Shown: piece after piece, positions 1 to 7,387 of the stretch
How positions within the stretch are numbered: position 1 is the stretch's first letter
How the letters are laid out: each line of letters opens with the position of its first letter
NCBI GenBank assembly: GCA_023433305.1
Contig: JAEZCZ010000028.1
Coordinates: 1 to 48,733, forward strand
Direction: 5' to 3'
DNA length: 48,733 nt
Origin: Pseudomonadota bacterium
GTDB taxonomy: Bacteria > Pseudomonadota > Alphaproteobacteria > Sphingomonadales > Sphingomonadaceae
Notes under the pieces: generated by a model
Database searches by the model: none
Told to the model about the DNA's origin: nothing
Seen by the model: the letters and a program-made list of their open reading frames with translations, nothing else
Program-made: the position numbers and the translations under genes

Positions 1-813
1 GAATACGGCGCCTTCGTGGAGCTGGAGCCGGGCATCGAAGGCCTGGTGCACGTTTCCGAGATGAGCTGGACCAAGAAGAACGTTCACCCGGGCAAGATCG
101 TCTCGACCAGCCAGGAAGTCGACGTGAGGGTGCTCGAGGTCGACAGCGAGAAGCGTCGCATCAGCCTCGGTCTCAAGCAGGCCCAGCGCAATCCCTGGGA
201 AGAGTTCGCCGACAAGCATCCGGTCGGCTCGACCGTCGAAGGCGAAGTCAAGAACGCGACCGAATTCGGCCTGTTCATCGGCCTTCCCGGCGACGTCGAC
301 GGCATGGTCCACATGTCCGACATCGCGTGGGGCATCTCGGGCGAGGACGCGCTGGCGCTTCACCGGAAGGGCGAGCAGGTCAATGCGATCGTGCTGGACG
401 TGGACGTCGAGAAGGAGCGCATCAGCCTCGGCATGAAGCAGCTCGAGAAGGGCGCTCCGGCCGCCGGCGCGATCGCCGGTTCGGGCAGCCTCAAGCGTAA
501 CGACGTGGTCACCGTGACGGTGCTCGAAGTCCGTGACGGCGGCCTCGAAGTCCAGGCCGGCGACGACGGCGCGACCGGATTCATCAAGCGCTCGGACCTT
601 GGCCGCGACCGCGACGAGCAGCGTCCGGACCGCTTCCAGGCGGGCCAGAAGGTCGACGCGATGGTCATCGGGTTCGATCGCTCGAAGAAGCCCAACTTCT
701 CGATCAAGGCGCGCCAGATCGCCGAAGAGAAGCAGGCCGTCGAGCAGTACGGTTCGTCGGACTCGGGCGCGTCGCTGGGCGACATCCTCGGCGAAGCGCT
801 GAAGAAGCAGTAA
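1..813 (+). CDS. rpsA: 30S ribosomal protein S1, C-terminal part (5' end outside window)
   Basis: The frame is open from base 1 and gives the last 270 residues of a protein that is usually about 560-570 long in alphaproteobacteria. Three successive S1 (OB-fold) repeats are visible: roughly residues 1-62, 68-155 and 165-245 of the fragment. Each has the typical GxF/GLF...G(M/L/F)(V/I)H segment and ends in RISLG or a variant; the last repeat is more divergent (FSIKARQ). S1 binds mRNA on the small ribosomal subunit and helps start translation, especially on leaders with weak Shine-Dalgarno sites. The tail ends in LGEALKKQ. A strong hairpin terminator follows 29 bases after the stop. The start codon is not in this window. 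Identity is near certain. Confidence 0.96.
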   Translation, partial: EYGAFVELEPGIEGLVHVSEMSWTKKNVHPGKIVSTSQEVDVRVLEVDSEKRRISLGLKQAQRNPWEEFADKHPVGSTVEGEVKNATEFGLFIGLPGDVDGMVHMSDIAWGISGEDALALHRKGEQVNAIVLDVDVEKERISLGMKQLEKGAPAAGAIAGSGSLKRNDVVTVTVLEVRDGGLEVQAGDDGATGFIKRSDLGRDRDEQRPDRFQAGQKVDAMVIGFDRSKKPNFSIKARQIAEEKQAVEQYGSSDSGASLGDILGEALKKQ

Positions 814-841
814 GCGCCTCCGGCATCAGCCGAAGCGAAAG

Positions 842-876
842 GGCCCGTCCGCTCACCCGAGCGGGCGGGCCTTTCC
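842..876 (+). terminator. Rho-independent terminator of rpsA
   Basis: A 13-bp stem (842-854 with 859-871, one G.U pair) closes a 4-base ACCC loop and is followed by TTT. It lies directly behind the rpsA stop and before the next start codon at 907, so it probably isolates rpsA from the following operon. Confidence 0.85.
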
Positions 877-906
877 TATTGCGACCCGCCCCCCTAGACT
901 TGGCCG

Positions 907-1311
907 ATGCAAGCCAGCTGCCAGTGCGGGAACCTGACGGCCGAAATCGCCGACCATGCTGAGCCGACCGTGGTCATGTGCCACTGCATCGACTGCCAGC
1001 GCCGTAGCGGCTCCCAGTTTGGCTCGATTGCTTACTATCCCGTCGAAGCCGTCGCGATCGCCGGCGAGGCGCGCGAGTATGGTCGACCAACGGACAGCGG
1101 CAATACCTTCACCACCGGCTTCTGTCCGGCTTGCGGAAGTACCCTCTATGCCAGACCCAGCCGCATGCCCGAGATCGTGGGCGTGACAGTCGGCACTTTC
1201 GCCAACCCTGCTTTCCCGCAGCCAGTGCGCTCGGTCTACGAGCTGAGCCGGCACCACTGGATCGAGCTGTCCGCCGAGATGGCGCACCACCGGCGCGGCC
1301 GCGACAGCTAG
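907..1311 (+). CDS. GFA family protein (glutathione-dependent formaldehyde-activating enzyme-like)
   Basis: This 134-residue protein has the zinc-binding pattern of the GFA/CENP-V fold: C5-x-C7 near the N-terminus, C25-H-C27-x-x-C30, and C73-P-x-C76-G-S. Founding members speed up the formation of S-hydroxymethylglutathione from formaldehyde. Many family members have no proven substrate, so the catalytic role here is only inferred. Length is normal for the family and all cysteines are present. It begins a short co-directional run with a VOC protein (9-base gap) and glyoxalase II (4-base gap), all in glutathione/aldehyde-related families. No clear ribosome binding site is visible before the ATG. 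Confidence 0.88.
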   Translation: MQASCQCGNLTAEIADHAEPTVVMCHCIDCQRRSGSQFGSIAYYPVEAVAIAGEAREYGRPTDSGNTFTTGFCPACGSTLYARPSRMPEIVGVTVGTFANPAFPQPVRSVYELSRHHWIELSAEMAHHRRGRDS

Positions 1312-1320
1312 GAGGATAGC

Positions 1321-1704
1321 ATGCAAGCCACTCCCTTCCTGATGTTCCAGGGCCAGGCGAAAGCTGCGCTGGAGCTCTATCGCCAGGCATTCCCCGACTA
1401 CGAAGAGCTGCTCCTGCAGGAGCACACGGAAGGACCGCAGGCCGGGCAGATCGCGATGGCCCGCATCCGCATCGCCGGCCTGGAAATCATGCTCTACGAC
1501 AGCCCGCCGATCCATGACTTCACCTTCACGCCGTCGACCTCGACTTTCATTCAATGCGACGACGAAACGCAATTGCGGGACCTTGCCGACAAGCTCGGTG
1601 CCGGGGGCGCGGTGATGATGCCGATCGACAATTACGGCTTCAGCTCACTCTTCACCTGGCTCGCTGATCGCTTCGGGGTCAGCTGGCAGCTCAACCTGGT
1701 CTGA
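1321..1704 (+). CDS. VOC superfamily protein, PhnB / 3-demethylubiquinone methyltransferase-like (PF06983 type)
   Basis: The 127-residue product opens with ATPFLMFQGQAKAALELYRQAFP, the usual start of the PhnB-like branch of the glyoxalase/bleomycin-resistance/dioxygenase fold. It continues with a beta strand ending in IMLYDS and a terminal FGVSWQLNL segment, also typical. The family name 3-demethylubiquinone-9 3-methyltransferase is historical; no methyltransferase motif is seen, and real functions are mostly unknown. An AGGAGG ribosome binding site lies 6 bases before the ATG. It sits between the GFA and glyoxalase II genes, so a role in small electrophile handling is plausible but unproven. 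Confidence 0.82.
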   Translation: MQATPFLMFQGQAKAALELYRQAFPDYEELLLQEHTEGPQAGQIAMARIRIAGLEIMLYDSPPIHDFTFTPSTSTFIQCDDETQLRDLADKLGAGGAVMMPIDNYGFSSLFTWLADRFGVSWQLNLV

Positions 1705-1708
1705 CCCG

Positions 1709-2467
1709 ATGCTCGAAGTTCACCAATTCCCCTGCCTGTCGGACAATTACGGCTTCCTGCTGCACGATCCGGATAGCGGCGAGACGACGTGCATAGATAC
1801 GCCCGACGCCGAGGCCTACTTGCGCGAAGCCGACAGCAAAGGGTGGCGCATCACGCAGATCTGGAACACGCACTGGCATCCGGACCACGCGGGCGGGAAC
1901 GAGGCCATCAAGGCTGCGACGGGTTGCCGGATCACGGCGCCCGCTGTGGATGCTCCGAAAATCGCGGGCGTCGATCACACGGTGAAGAACGGCGACACGG
2001 TCACGCTGGGAGCCTGGACCGGCCACGTTATCGATGTCGGTGGGCACACGATGGGCCATGTCGCCTACCACCTGCCCGCGGCGAGTATCGCCTTCGTTGG
2101 CGATTCACTCTTCGCGCTCGGGTGCGGTCGGATGTTCGAGGGCACCCCGCAGCAGTTCTGGACAAGCCTGTCGCGGCTCAAGGCCTTGCCGCCCGACACG
2201 ACCCTGTATTGTGCGCACGAGTACACTCAGGCCAATGCCCGCTTCGCCCTTCACGCAGACCCGGACAATGTCGAGCTCCAGCTATACGCGCGTGAGGTAG
2301 ACGAAAGGCTCGCCCAGGGATTGGCGACGGTCCCGATGCAGCTTGAGCGCGAACTGCGAACCAACCCATTCCTGCGAGCGGATGAGGAAGCCGTGCGCGA
2401 TCGGTGGGGCGGGCAGACTCCCGTGGAGACGTTCGCCAAGCTCAGGGCCGCCAAGGACTCGTTCTGA
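1709..2467 (+). CDS. gloB: Hydroxyacylglutathione hydrolase (glyoxalase II)
   Basis: This 252-residue metallo-beta-lactamase fold enzyme hydrolyses S-lactoylglutathione to lactate and glutathione, the second step of methylglyoxal detoxification in the cytosol. The binuclear metal motif T-H55-W-H57-P-D59-H60 is intact. Further ligands are in the GGHTMGH segment, FVGDSLF and the LYCAHEYT segment. The C-terminal HAGH domain ends with the diagnostic NPFLR glutathione-binding motif. Length matches bacterial GloB. The start codon is 4 bases after the VOC stop, indicating co-transcription. No glyoxalase I gene lies in this window. Confidence 0.95.
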   Translation: MLEVHQFPCLSDNYGFLLHDPDSGETTCIDTPDAEAYLREADSKGWRITQIWNTHWHPDHAGGNEAIKAATGCRITAPAVDAPKIAGVDHTVKNGDTVTLGAWTGHVIDVGGHTMGHVAYHLPAASIAFVGDSLFALGCGRMFEGTPQQFWTSLSRLKALPPDTTLYCAHEYTQANARFALHADPDNVELQLYAREVDERLAQGLATVPMQLERELRTNPFLRADEEAVRDRWGGQTPVETFAKLRAAKDSF

Positions 2468-2515
2468 CGAAGCTCTCGTCGCGAGCCTCAACAGACGCAG
2501 CCGCTTCCGTTGCTC

Positions 2516-2537
2516 ACGAGCGCCGGAAAGCGCTCGT
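2516..2537. other. Stem-loop between gloB and the F0 operon 3' end
   Basis: A perfect 8-bp inverted repeat (ACGAGCGC / GCGCTCGT) encloses a 6-base loop in the 94-base gap between the convergent gloB and atpF genes. Neither flank has a T-run, so it is not a classical intrinsic terminator. It may still act as a bidirectional mRNA 3'-end structure. Confidence 0.4.
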
Positions 2538-2561
2538 CGATGCATCGATCAGGCCGCCAGC

Positions 2562-3119
2562 TTAGATGGCGGCGATGATCTGATCGGTCAACGCGCGGTC
2601 GGCCTCGGCACCGTGCTGTTCGCCGATGAGCGTGCCGGCAGCTGCCGCAGCTGCGCCAGCCGCCTTGGCCCGAAGCTCGTCCACCGCGGCCCGCTCGGCG
2701 GCAGCGATCTTGGCTTCAGACAAGGCCTTATGGCGGGCGATCAGCTGTGCAGCGTCGTCCTTGGCTTTGGCCACGACGTCGGCAGCCTGCTTTTCGGCGG
2801 CAGCCTTGAGGGCGGCGATTTCCGCGTCGGCAGCCTTCGCCTTCGCTTCGTATTCCGCTTTCAGCGCAGCGGCCTCGTCCCGAAGTTGGGATGCCGTGTT
2901 GAGCTGCTCGCTGATGCCGGCGATCTTCTTGTCGAGCATCGCGCCGATCAGCGCCGGCACGCGCTTCCACAGCATGATCGCGAACACCACCAGCATGGCG
3001 AGCGCAACGTAGCCGCCCGGAGTGATGCCGAAAGCGGTCGGTTCGACGTGATGCTCTACCTCACCAGCGACTTCGGTATGCGCGGTCGTGGCGTGTTCCG
3101 TATTGATGGTTTCAGCCAT
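2562..3119 (-). CDS. atpF: F0F1 ATP synthase subunit b
   Basis: The 185-residue protein has a charged N-terminal extension, one membrane segment at about residues 36-53 (GGYVALAMLVVFAIMLWKRV), then a long alanine/lysine/glutamate-rich helix (about 60-170) that forms the peripheral stalk. With b' it links the membrane a subunit to F1 and resists rotation. It is the last gene of the F0 operon and starts inside the end of the b' gene (8-base overlap, 3112-3119), which suggests translational coupling and helps equal synthesis of the two stalk subunits. Having separate b and b' is normal for alphaproteobacteria. The 185-residue length, somewhat above the usual ~160, reflects the N-terminal tail. 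Confidence 0.93.
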   Translation of the reverse strand: MAETINTEHATTAHTEVAGEVEHHVEPTAFGITPGGYVALAMLVVFAIMLWKRVPALIGAMLDKKIAGISEQLNTASQLRDEAAALKAEYEAKAKAADAEIAALKAAAEKQAADVVAKAKDDAAQLIARHKALSEAKIAAAERAAVDELRAKAAGAAAAAAGTLIGEQHGAEADRALTDQIIAAI

Positions 3120-3606
3120 GGCTCAGCGCCTCCGCAACAGCTTTGCGAGCCTTCGCAACGGGCACTTTCCCGCCAGCGAGCTTGGCGACGATCTCTTGGG
3201 TCGCTTCGACTGCCAGAGCTTCGATCTCCGCCAAGGCCGATTGACGAGCAGCGTCCAGCTCGGCGGCGGCAGCCTCGGTTTTCGCCTCGAGTTCGGCGTC
3301 CGCCTTGGCAACGCGCTTCTGCGCATCGCTTTCGGCCTTGGCCTTGGCGGTCGCTACCTGCGCTTGCGCTTCGGCGTGGCCTTCGTTGATGCGGTTGCGC
3401 CAGGCCTGCTCGGTGCGATCCGCCTCGTCGCGCAGCCGCTCCGCCTCGGCGAGATCGGCCGCGATCTTCGCGTCGCGCGCATCGACGGTCGCCTCGACCT
3501 TGGGAACGATCCCGCGGCCGACGAAGAAATAGATCGCGCCAAGCACCAGCAGCAGCCAGAACCACTGCGACTGGTAGACCAGCGCCAATTGCGAAAGCTG
3601 AGGCAT
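3112..3606 (-). CDS. atpF': F0F1 ATP synthase subunit b'
   Basis: One membrane segment (WFWLLLVLGAIYFFVGRGI) near residues 16-34 is followed by a continuous charged helix, as in stalk subunit b'. It is the partner of the atpF product in the peripheral stalk. I chose ATG at 3606 (164 residues) over an upstream TTG because GGAAGGG lies 4 bases before it. Order atpE-atpF'-atpF is the usual one in Sphingomonadales. Which of the two b-type genes is called b or b' rests on this order and on the N-terminal pattern. Confidence 0.92.
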   Translation of the reverse strand: MPQLSQLALVYQSQWFWLLLVLGAIYFFVGRGIVPKVEATVDARDAKIAADLAEAERLRDEADRTEQAWRNRINEGHAEAQAQVATAKAKAESDAQKRVAKADAELEAKTEAAAAELDAARQSALAEIEALAVEATQEIVAKLAGGKVPVAKARKAVAEALSHG

Positions 3607-3661
3607 CGAACCCTTCCGAGCGTTCAATCAATGACGGCAGGCCAGCCCGCCGCCAGTGCGA

Positions 3662-3889
3662 TCAACGGGCGTAGAGGATGATCATCGCGACGGCGAACGC
3701 CATCAGGCCGAGCAGTTCGGCCGCGGCGAAGCCAATGTACAGCGTGCCGGTCTGGCCACCAGCGGCCGACGGGTTGCGCAGCGCACCCTGCAGGAACGAA
3801 CCGAACACATAGCCGACGCCGGCAGCGGCAGCGCCGACACCGATCGCCGCGAGACCGGCGCCGATGACCTGGGCAGAAGCGAGTTCCAT
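3662..3889 (-). CDS. atpE: F0F1 ATP synthase subunit c (proteolipid ring)
   Basis: This is a 75-residue hairpin of two membrane helices. The first is glycine/alanine-rich (AAIGVGAAAAGVGYVFG), the polar loop contains R38-N-P, and the second carries the ion-binding carboxylate E58 in FAAAELLGL. Residues around E58 lack the extra polar ligands of sodium-type rings, so proton coupling is inferred. The ring of these subunits turns as protons pass the a subunit. GGAG lies 9 bases before the ATG. The gene is 33 bases after atpB. Confidence 0.96.
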   Translation of the reverse strand: MELASAQVIGAGLAAIGVGAAAAGVGYVFGSFLQGALRNPSAAGGQTGTLYIGFAAAELLGLMAFAVAMIILYAR

Positions 3890-3922
3890 CTTGTTATCTC
3901 CGTTAGATAAAGCGTTGAAAGA

Positions 3923-4699
3923 TCAGTGAAGGTTGACAGCGTCGTTGATGTAGAGCGCGGTCAGAAGAGCGAACACGAATGCCTGGATGGCGCCCACCAG
4001 CAGCTCCAGCGCGGCCACGAAGACGACGAAGACGAAGGCGAGCAGCGAAATGCCGTAGCCCATGGCGCCGCCGGCATTCAGGCCCTGCACAACGAAGTTG
4101 CCGAACACCTCGAGCAGGATGTGGCCGGCGAACATCGCGATGAACGGCCGCAGCCCGAGGCTGAAGGGGCGCACCAGGAATGAGACGAACTCGATCGGGG
4201 CGACCACGAACTTGAGCACCAGGGGCGTGCCCTTCGGCACGAACAAACTGAAGAAATGCAGGCCGTGCTTCCAGAACCCGACACCGAGCACGATCGCGAA
4301 GCTGACGATCGACAGCACGCCGGTGACCGTGAACTGGCCAGTGACCGCGAAGGGGTGCGGGCCGAAGATCGCAAGTGGCAGCGCGCCCATCCAGTTGGAA
4401 ACGAGGATGAACATGAAGGCGGTGAACACCCACGGCAGGTACTTGCGTCCTTCCGGACCGATGTTCGCGCGGGTGATGTTGTCGACGAACCCGGTCAGCC
4501 CCTCGACCGCGGCCTGCCAGCGGCCCGGCACGAGCTGGCGCTTCGTTCCGCCCCACATGAACAACACGATCGTCGCGAAAACGATCAGCATCCACAGCGC
4601 GGAGTTGGTGAACAGGAACGGTGATGCTTCCAGCTCGCCGCCGCCGATGGGCGCGATCTGGAACTGGTGCATGGGATCGATTTTCGCGGGAGCGGCCAC
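3923..4699 (-). CDS. atpB: F0F1 ATP synthase subunit a
   Basis: The 258-residue integral membrane protein forms the two proton half-channels next to the c ring. The N-terminus includes the DPMHQF motif seen in alphaproteobacterial subunit a. The essential arginine is R184 in SLGLRPFIAMFAGH, followed by the conserved helix ending ALLTALYINDAVNLH. The start is GTG at 4699; a later ATG (4672) would remove the DPM lead-in. It begins 7 bases after the atpI stop, so the two are in one operon. Confidence 0.95.
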   Translation of the reverse strand: MAAPAKIDPMHQFQIAPIGGGELEASPFLFTNSALWMLIVFATIVLFMWGGTKRQLVPGRWQAAVEGLTGFVDNITRANIGPEGRKYLPWVFTAFMFILVSNWMGALPLAIFGPHPFAVTGQFTVTGVLSIVSFAIVLGVGFWKHGLHFFSLFVPKGTPLVLKFVVAPIEFVSFLVRPFSLGLRPFIAMFAGHILLEVFGNFVVQGLNAGGAMGYGISLLAFVFVVFVAALELLVGAIQAFVFALLTALYINDAVNLH

Positions 4700-4706
4700 G
4701 GTCAGC

Positions 4707-5024
4707 TCACTTCTGATTCTTGGTCATGCGAACGACGTGCAGGCACGCGCCGGCAAAGGCGGTAAACATCAGGCCGATCGTCACCCACGGGGTTGTGTCC
4801 AGCCACTGGTCGATGGCGAACCCGACGATGATGCCGCCGAGCGGGTAGCCCAGCATTGTCGAGACGACGTTCCACCCCATGCCGGTCTGGCGATAGGGCG
4901 CGTGGTCCTGAGCCAGCCTCTCATCCTCCGCCTTACGCGCGGCCGCGAGCCGCTCCTCGAGCGAATCGAGCGCTGGGTCTTCGGTCACCGGAGACTTGGG
5001 TGCGTCGTTGGGATCGTGCGCCAC
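4707..5024 (-). CDS. atpI: AtpI-like assembly protein, first gene of the F0 operon
   Basis: The 105-residue product has a hydrophilic N-terminal half rich in acidic and basic residues (EERLAAARKAEDERLAQ), then two membrane helices around residues 50-70 and 77-97 (LGYPLGGIIVGFAIDQWL; IGLMFTAFAGACLHVV). This is the AtpI/Atp1 family, which helps assemble the c ring and may affect Mg2+ supply. It starts with GTG. No strong Shine-Dalgarno site is visible. Its place as leader of the F0 genes is the usual one. The F1 genes are elsewhere in the genome, as is common in this class. Confidence 0.88.
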   Translation of the reverse strand: MAHDPNDAPKSPVTEDPALDSLEERLAAARKAEDERLAQDHAPYRQTGMGWNVVSTMLGYPLGGIIVGFAIDQWLDTTPWVTIGLMFTAFAGACLHVVRMTKNQK

Positions 5025-5149
5025 GGCGGGAGAACTGGTCCTGTCGCAAGGAATTACGGAAATTCGCGCGGAACGGGCTTCCGGTCCGCGCGAGCGCCGC
5101 CCCCTTAGAAAGGGGGTGGGTCCGAGTCAACCGATGGGAAACAGGAGCC

Positions 5150-6640
5150 TCAGTCAGAGGCTTCGGCGATCGCTTCGGCCAACTGCTTGTCGGTGAAGGG
5201 CTTCGACAGACGCGGCACCTCGAGCGATTTCCCGTGCGGCAAATCCGCATAGCCCGAGGCGACGATCACGCGCAGGTCGCTATTGGCCTGAAGGGCGAGC
5301 TCGACCAACTCGCCGCCGCTCATCTTGGGCATGGCATAGTCGGTCAGCAGGAGGTCGACTTCGTTTTCTTTCAGTATGGCCAGCGCCTGCTCACCGGAGC
5401 CGGCTTGCAGAACGTGATGGCCCATGTCGGCAAGCGTCGCGACCGTGTTCAGCAGGATTATCGGGTCGTCATCGACCGCAAGGATACGAAGCGACCGAGT
5501 TTCCGGCGTGGCAGTTTGCGCGAGCGCCACACGCGCGTCCGAGTCGGCCATGAGAAGGCGAATCTCGGCGCGTGTTCCCACGCCCGGGGTGCTGGTGAGC
5601 ATCAGCTTGCCGCCGCATTGTTCGACCATGCCTTGCACCATCGAAAGCCCCAAGCCGGTGCCCTTGCCGACGCCTTTCGTGGTGAAGAAGGGCTCGGCAG
5701 CGCGTGCCAAAGTCTGCTCGTCCATGCCCTCGCCTTGGTCGGTGACCGAAAGGGCAACGAACTGCTTTCCCCCCTCGTCGAGCACCTCGGCGCCAATCAA
5801 GACCTCGCCCCCCTCGGGCATGGCGTCGCGCGCGTTCACGACGAGGTTGATCAATGCAAGTTCGAGCTGCGCCCGGTCGGCCAGAACCGAAGGCAGACGT
5901 GCAGGCAACGCGGTCCTGATACGGACGCCGCCCCCGATAGTCCTTCCGAGCAGATCGACCGTTTCCCGCACACTTTCGATCGGGTTGACCGGTTCGATCT
6001 GCAATTCCTGCCTGCGCGCGAAGGCAAGCATCCGCTGCGTCAGTGTGGCCCCACGCTGCGCCGCGTGGATGGCGTTGTCTAGGAAGCGCGCCCCATCCTG
6101 CCCCTCGGCCATCCGCCTCTTGGCAAGATTCAAGCTTCCGAGGATTGCTGCGAGGATGTTGTTGAAATCGTGCGCCACGCCGCCCGTGAGCTGGCCGATC
6201 GCTTCCATCTTCTGCGACTGGAAGAACTGCTCGCGCGATTTTTCCAGCGCTTCCTCGGCTGCTTTGCGTTCACTGAGGTCGCGCGTGATCTTGGTGAAGC
6301 CCAGGAGCTCACCGGAATCGCCGCGAATGGTGTCGATCACGACACTTGCCCAGAAGCGCGAACCATCCTTGCGCAGTCTCCACCCTTCGGCTTCGAACCG
6401 GCCGGTCTCGGCAGCGGTGCTCAAGGCCAGTGCGGGGACCCCGCGCGCGAGTTCCTCGGGTGGATAGAAGCGCGAAAAATGTTCGCCGATGATCTCTTCG
6501 GGCCGGTAGCCCTTGAGCCGCTCGGCCCCGACGTTCCAACTGCTGACGATCCCCTGCGGATCGAGCATATAGATCGCGTAATCCGTTATGCTCTGCAGCA
6601 GCAGTTCGGCGCGGCTCGGTGAAAGTGACAATTCGTGCAC
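5150..6640 (-). CDS. Cytosolic hybrid sensor histidine kinase (PAS-HisKA-HATPase-REC)
   Basis: Domains in order over 496 residues: PAS about 10-125 (no LOV cysteine motif), coiled linker 125-143, HisKA dimerisation domain with phospho-accepting H157 in GGVAHDFNN, HATPase with N box NLVVNARDAM (265-274) and G boxes DQGEGMD and GKGTGLGLS, then a receiver domain 384-493. The receiver has acidic pocket D390-392, phospho-site D434 and conserved K480. No membrane segment or signal peptide is seen, so it should sense a cytosolic signal. Start is GTG. No partner response regulator or DNA-binding output gene is adjacent, so the downstream target is unknown; the built-in receiver may act as a sink or pass phosphate on. 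Confidence 0.9.
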   Translation of the reverse strand: MHELSLSPSRAELLLQSITDYAIYMLDPQGIVSSWNVGAERLKGYRPEEIIGEHFSRFYPPEELARGVPALALSTAAETGRFEAEGWRLRKDGSRFWASVVIDTIRGDSGELLGFTKITRDLSERKAAEEALEKSREQFFQSQKMEAIGQLTGGVAHDFNNILAAILGSLNLAKRRMAEGQDGARFLDNAIHAAQRGATLTQRMLAFARRQELQIEPVNPIESVRETVDLLGRTIGGGVRIRTALPARLPSVLADRAQLELALINLVVNARDAMPEGGEVLIGAEVLDEGGKQFVALSVTDQGEGMDEQTLARAAEPFFTTKGVGKGTGLGLSMVQGMVEQCGGKLMLTSTPGVGTRAEIRLLMADSDARVALAQTATPETRSLRILAVDDDPIILLNTVATLADMGHHVLQAGSGEQALAILKENEVDLLLTDYAMPKMSGGELVELALQANSDLRVIVASGYADLPHGKSLEVPRLSKPFTDKQLAEAIAEASD

Positions 6641-6743
6641 TGGCAGACCATCCCTCGGGGAGCGAAAGCGCCGCGAGTGCCGATGGTTCCATGTTTGCGC
6701 GGAAGTTAACCCCTACAAGGGCAAGCGTGCGCTCCTTCGCCTC

Positions 6744-7142
6744 TCAGGGGCAGCGAGGATCGCGCTGCGGCGGGCCATCGCCCCGGGTTTGCCATGATCC
6801 GTCGGGCGCTTGGTACTTTTCGCCTGGTACCGTCCGTGAAATCAGTACGCAGCCCTGCGTAAACGCGTATTCCTGCAACGTAGCCCGCTGCGCTTGGGCC
6901 CTCTCGGCATAATTGGCGCGGCGCTTGATATTGAGGTCGGACACCATCGCCTGAATTACCGCCGACTGGCTGCCGACCACTCCCAGATAACCGTCCATCT
7001 TCTCGCCCACTTGGCCTGCCTTCCGGGCGGCGTCGTAGGCCGGGTCGCGTTGGGCTAGGGCGGGCCCTGGCACGGTAAGGCCAGCAATCAGCAGGCCGCC
7101 GACAAGGGCCTTGGCAATCGAGCGGTTCAAAATGCGGACCAT
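6744..7142 (-). CDS. ydbL: YdbL family periplasmic protein (DUF1318)
   Basis: The 132-residue product has an N-terminal signal peptide (about residues 1-31, ending AALAQ-like PALAQ) and a mature part with the DUF1318 pattern GQVGEKMDGYLG...IKRRANYAERA. In E. coli ydbL is encoded with ydbH and ynbE, whose products form a bridge for phospholipid transport to the outer membrane; YdbL is thought to act as a periplasmic helper of that assembly. The ATG at 7142 overlaps the ynbE stop by one base (TGATG), with GGAG upstream. An upstream TTG is possible but less likely. Confidence 0.85.
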   Translation of the reverse strand: MVRILNRSIAKALVGGLLIAGLTVPGPALAQRDPAYDAARKAGQVGEKMDGYLGVVGSQSAVIQAMVSDLNIKRRANYAERAQAQRATLQEYAFTQGCVLISRTVPGEKYQAPDGSWQTRGDGPPQRDPRCP

Positions 7143-7387
7143 CAAAAGATCTCCGGGTTTTCGTCGATGTTCTCGCGAACGTCGCCAGCCAACCGATATA
7201 TAACTTCCTGCGTGATATTGATGTTGAGTTCGATCACGATCGGCTCATTGGGCGCATCGATTGAAATGCACCCAGCGGCCAGCGCCGAACCCAGCACCAC
7301 CATCACCCCTGCTATCGCCCTGCGTTTCCCCATGATGCCGGGACTATGCGCCGTGCTTGCAGGCTTGGTCAAATTCGCGCTTCTCAT
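7142..7387 (-). CDS. ynbE: YnbE family outer-membrane lipoprotein
   Basis: A short lipoprotein with lipobox LAAGC (C40 if translated from 7387). The mature part (PIVIELNINITQEVIYRL) matches the YnbE family, which pairs with YdbH to complete the periplasmic bridge. The ATG at 7387 overlaps the ydbH stop as ATGA and has GAGGA 7 bases upstream, so it fits translational coupling. An in-frame ATG at 7333 would instead give a standard 21-residue lipoprotein signal with C22. Both starts yield the same mature lipoprotein. Confidence 0.85.
   Translation of the reverse strand: MRSANLTKPASTAHSPGIMGKRRAIAGVMVVLGSALAAGCISIDAPNEPIVIELNINITQEVIYRLAGDVRENIDENPEIF

Noticed and set aside
5065..5116. Inverted repeats CGCGCGGA/TCCGCGCG and CCCCCTT/AAGGGGG between the kinase and atpI
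   Set aside because: They have no T-run and no fixed relation to a start codon; GC-rich intergenic sequence gives such repeats often.
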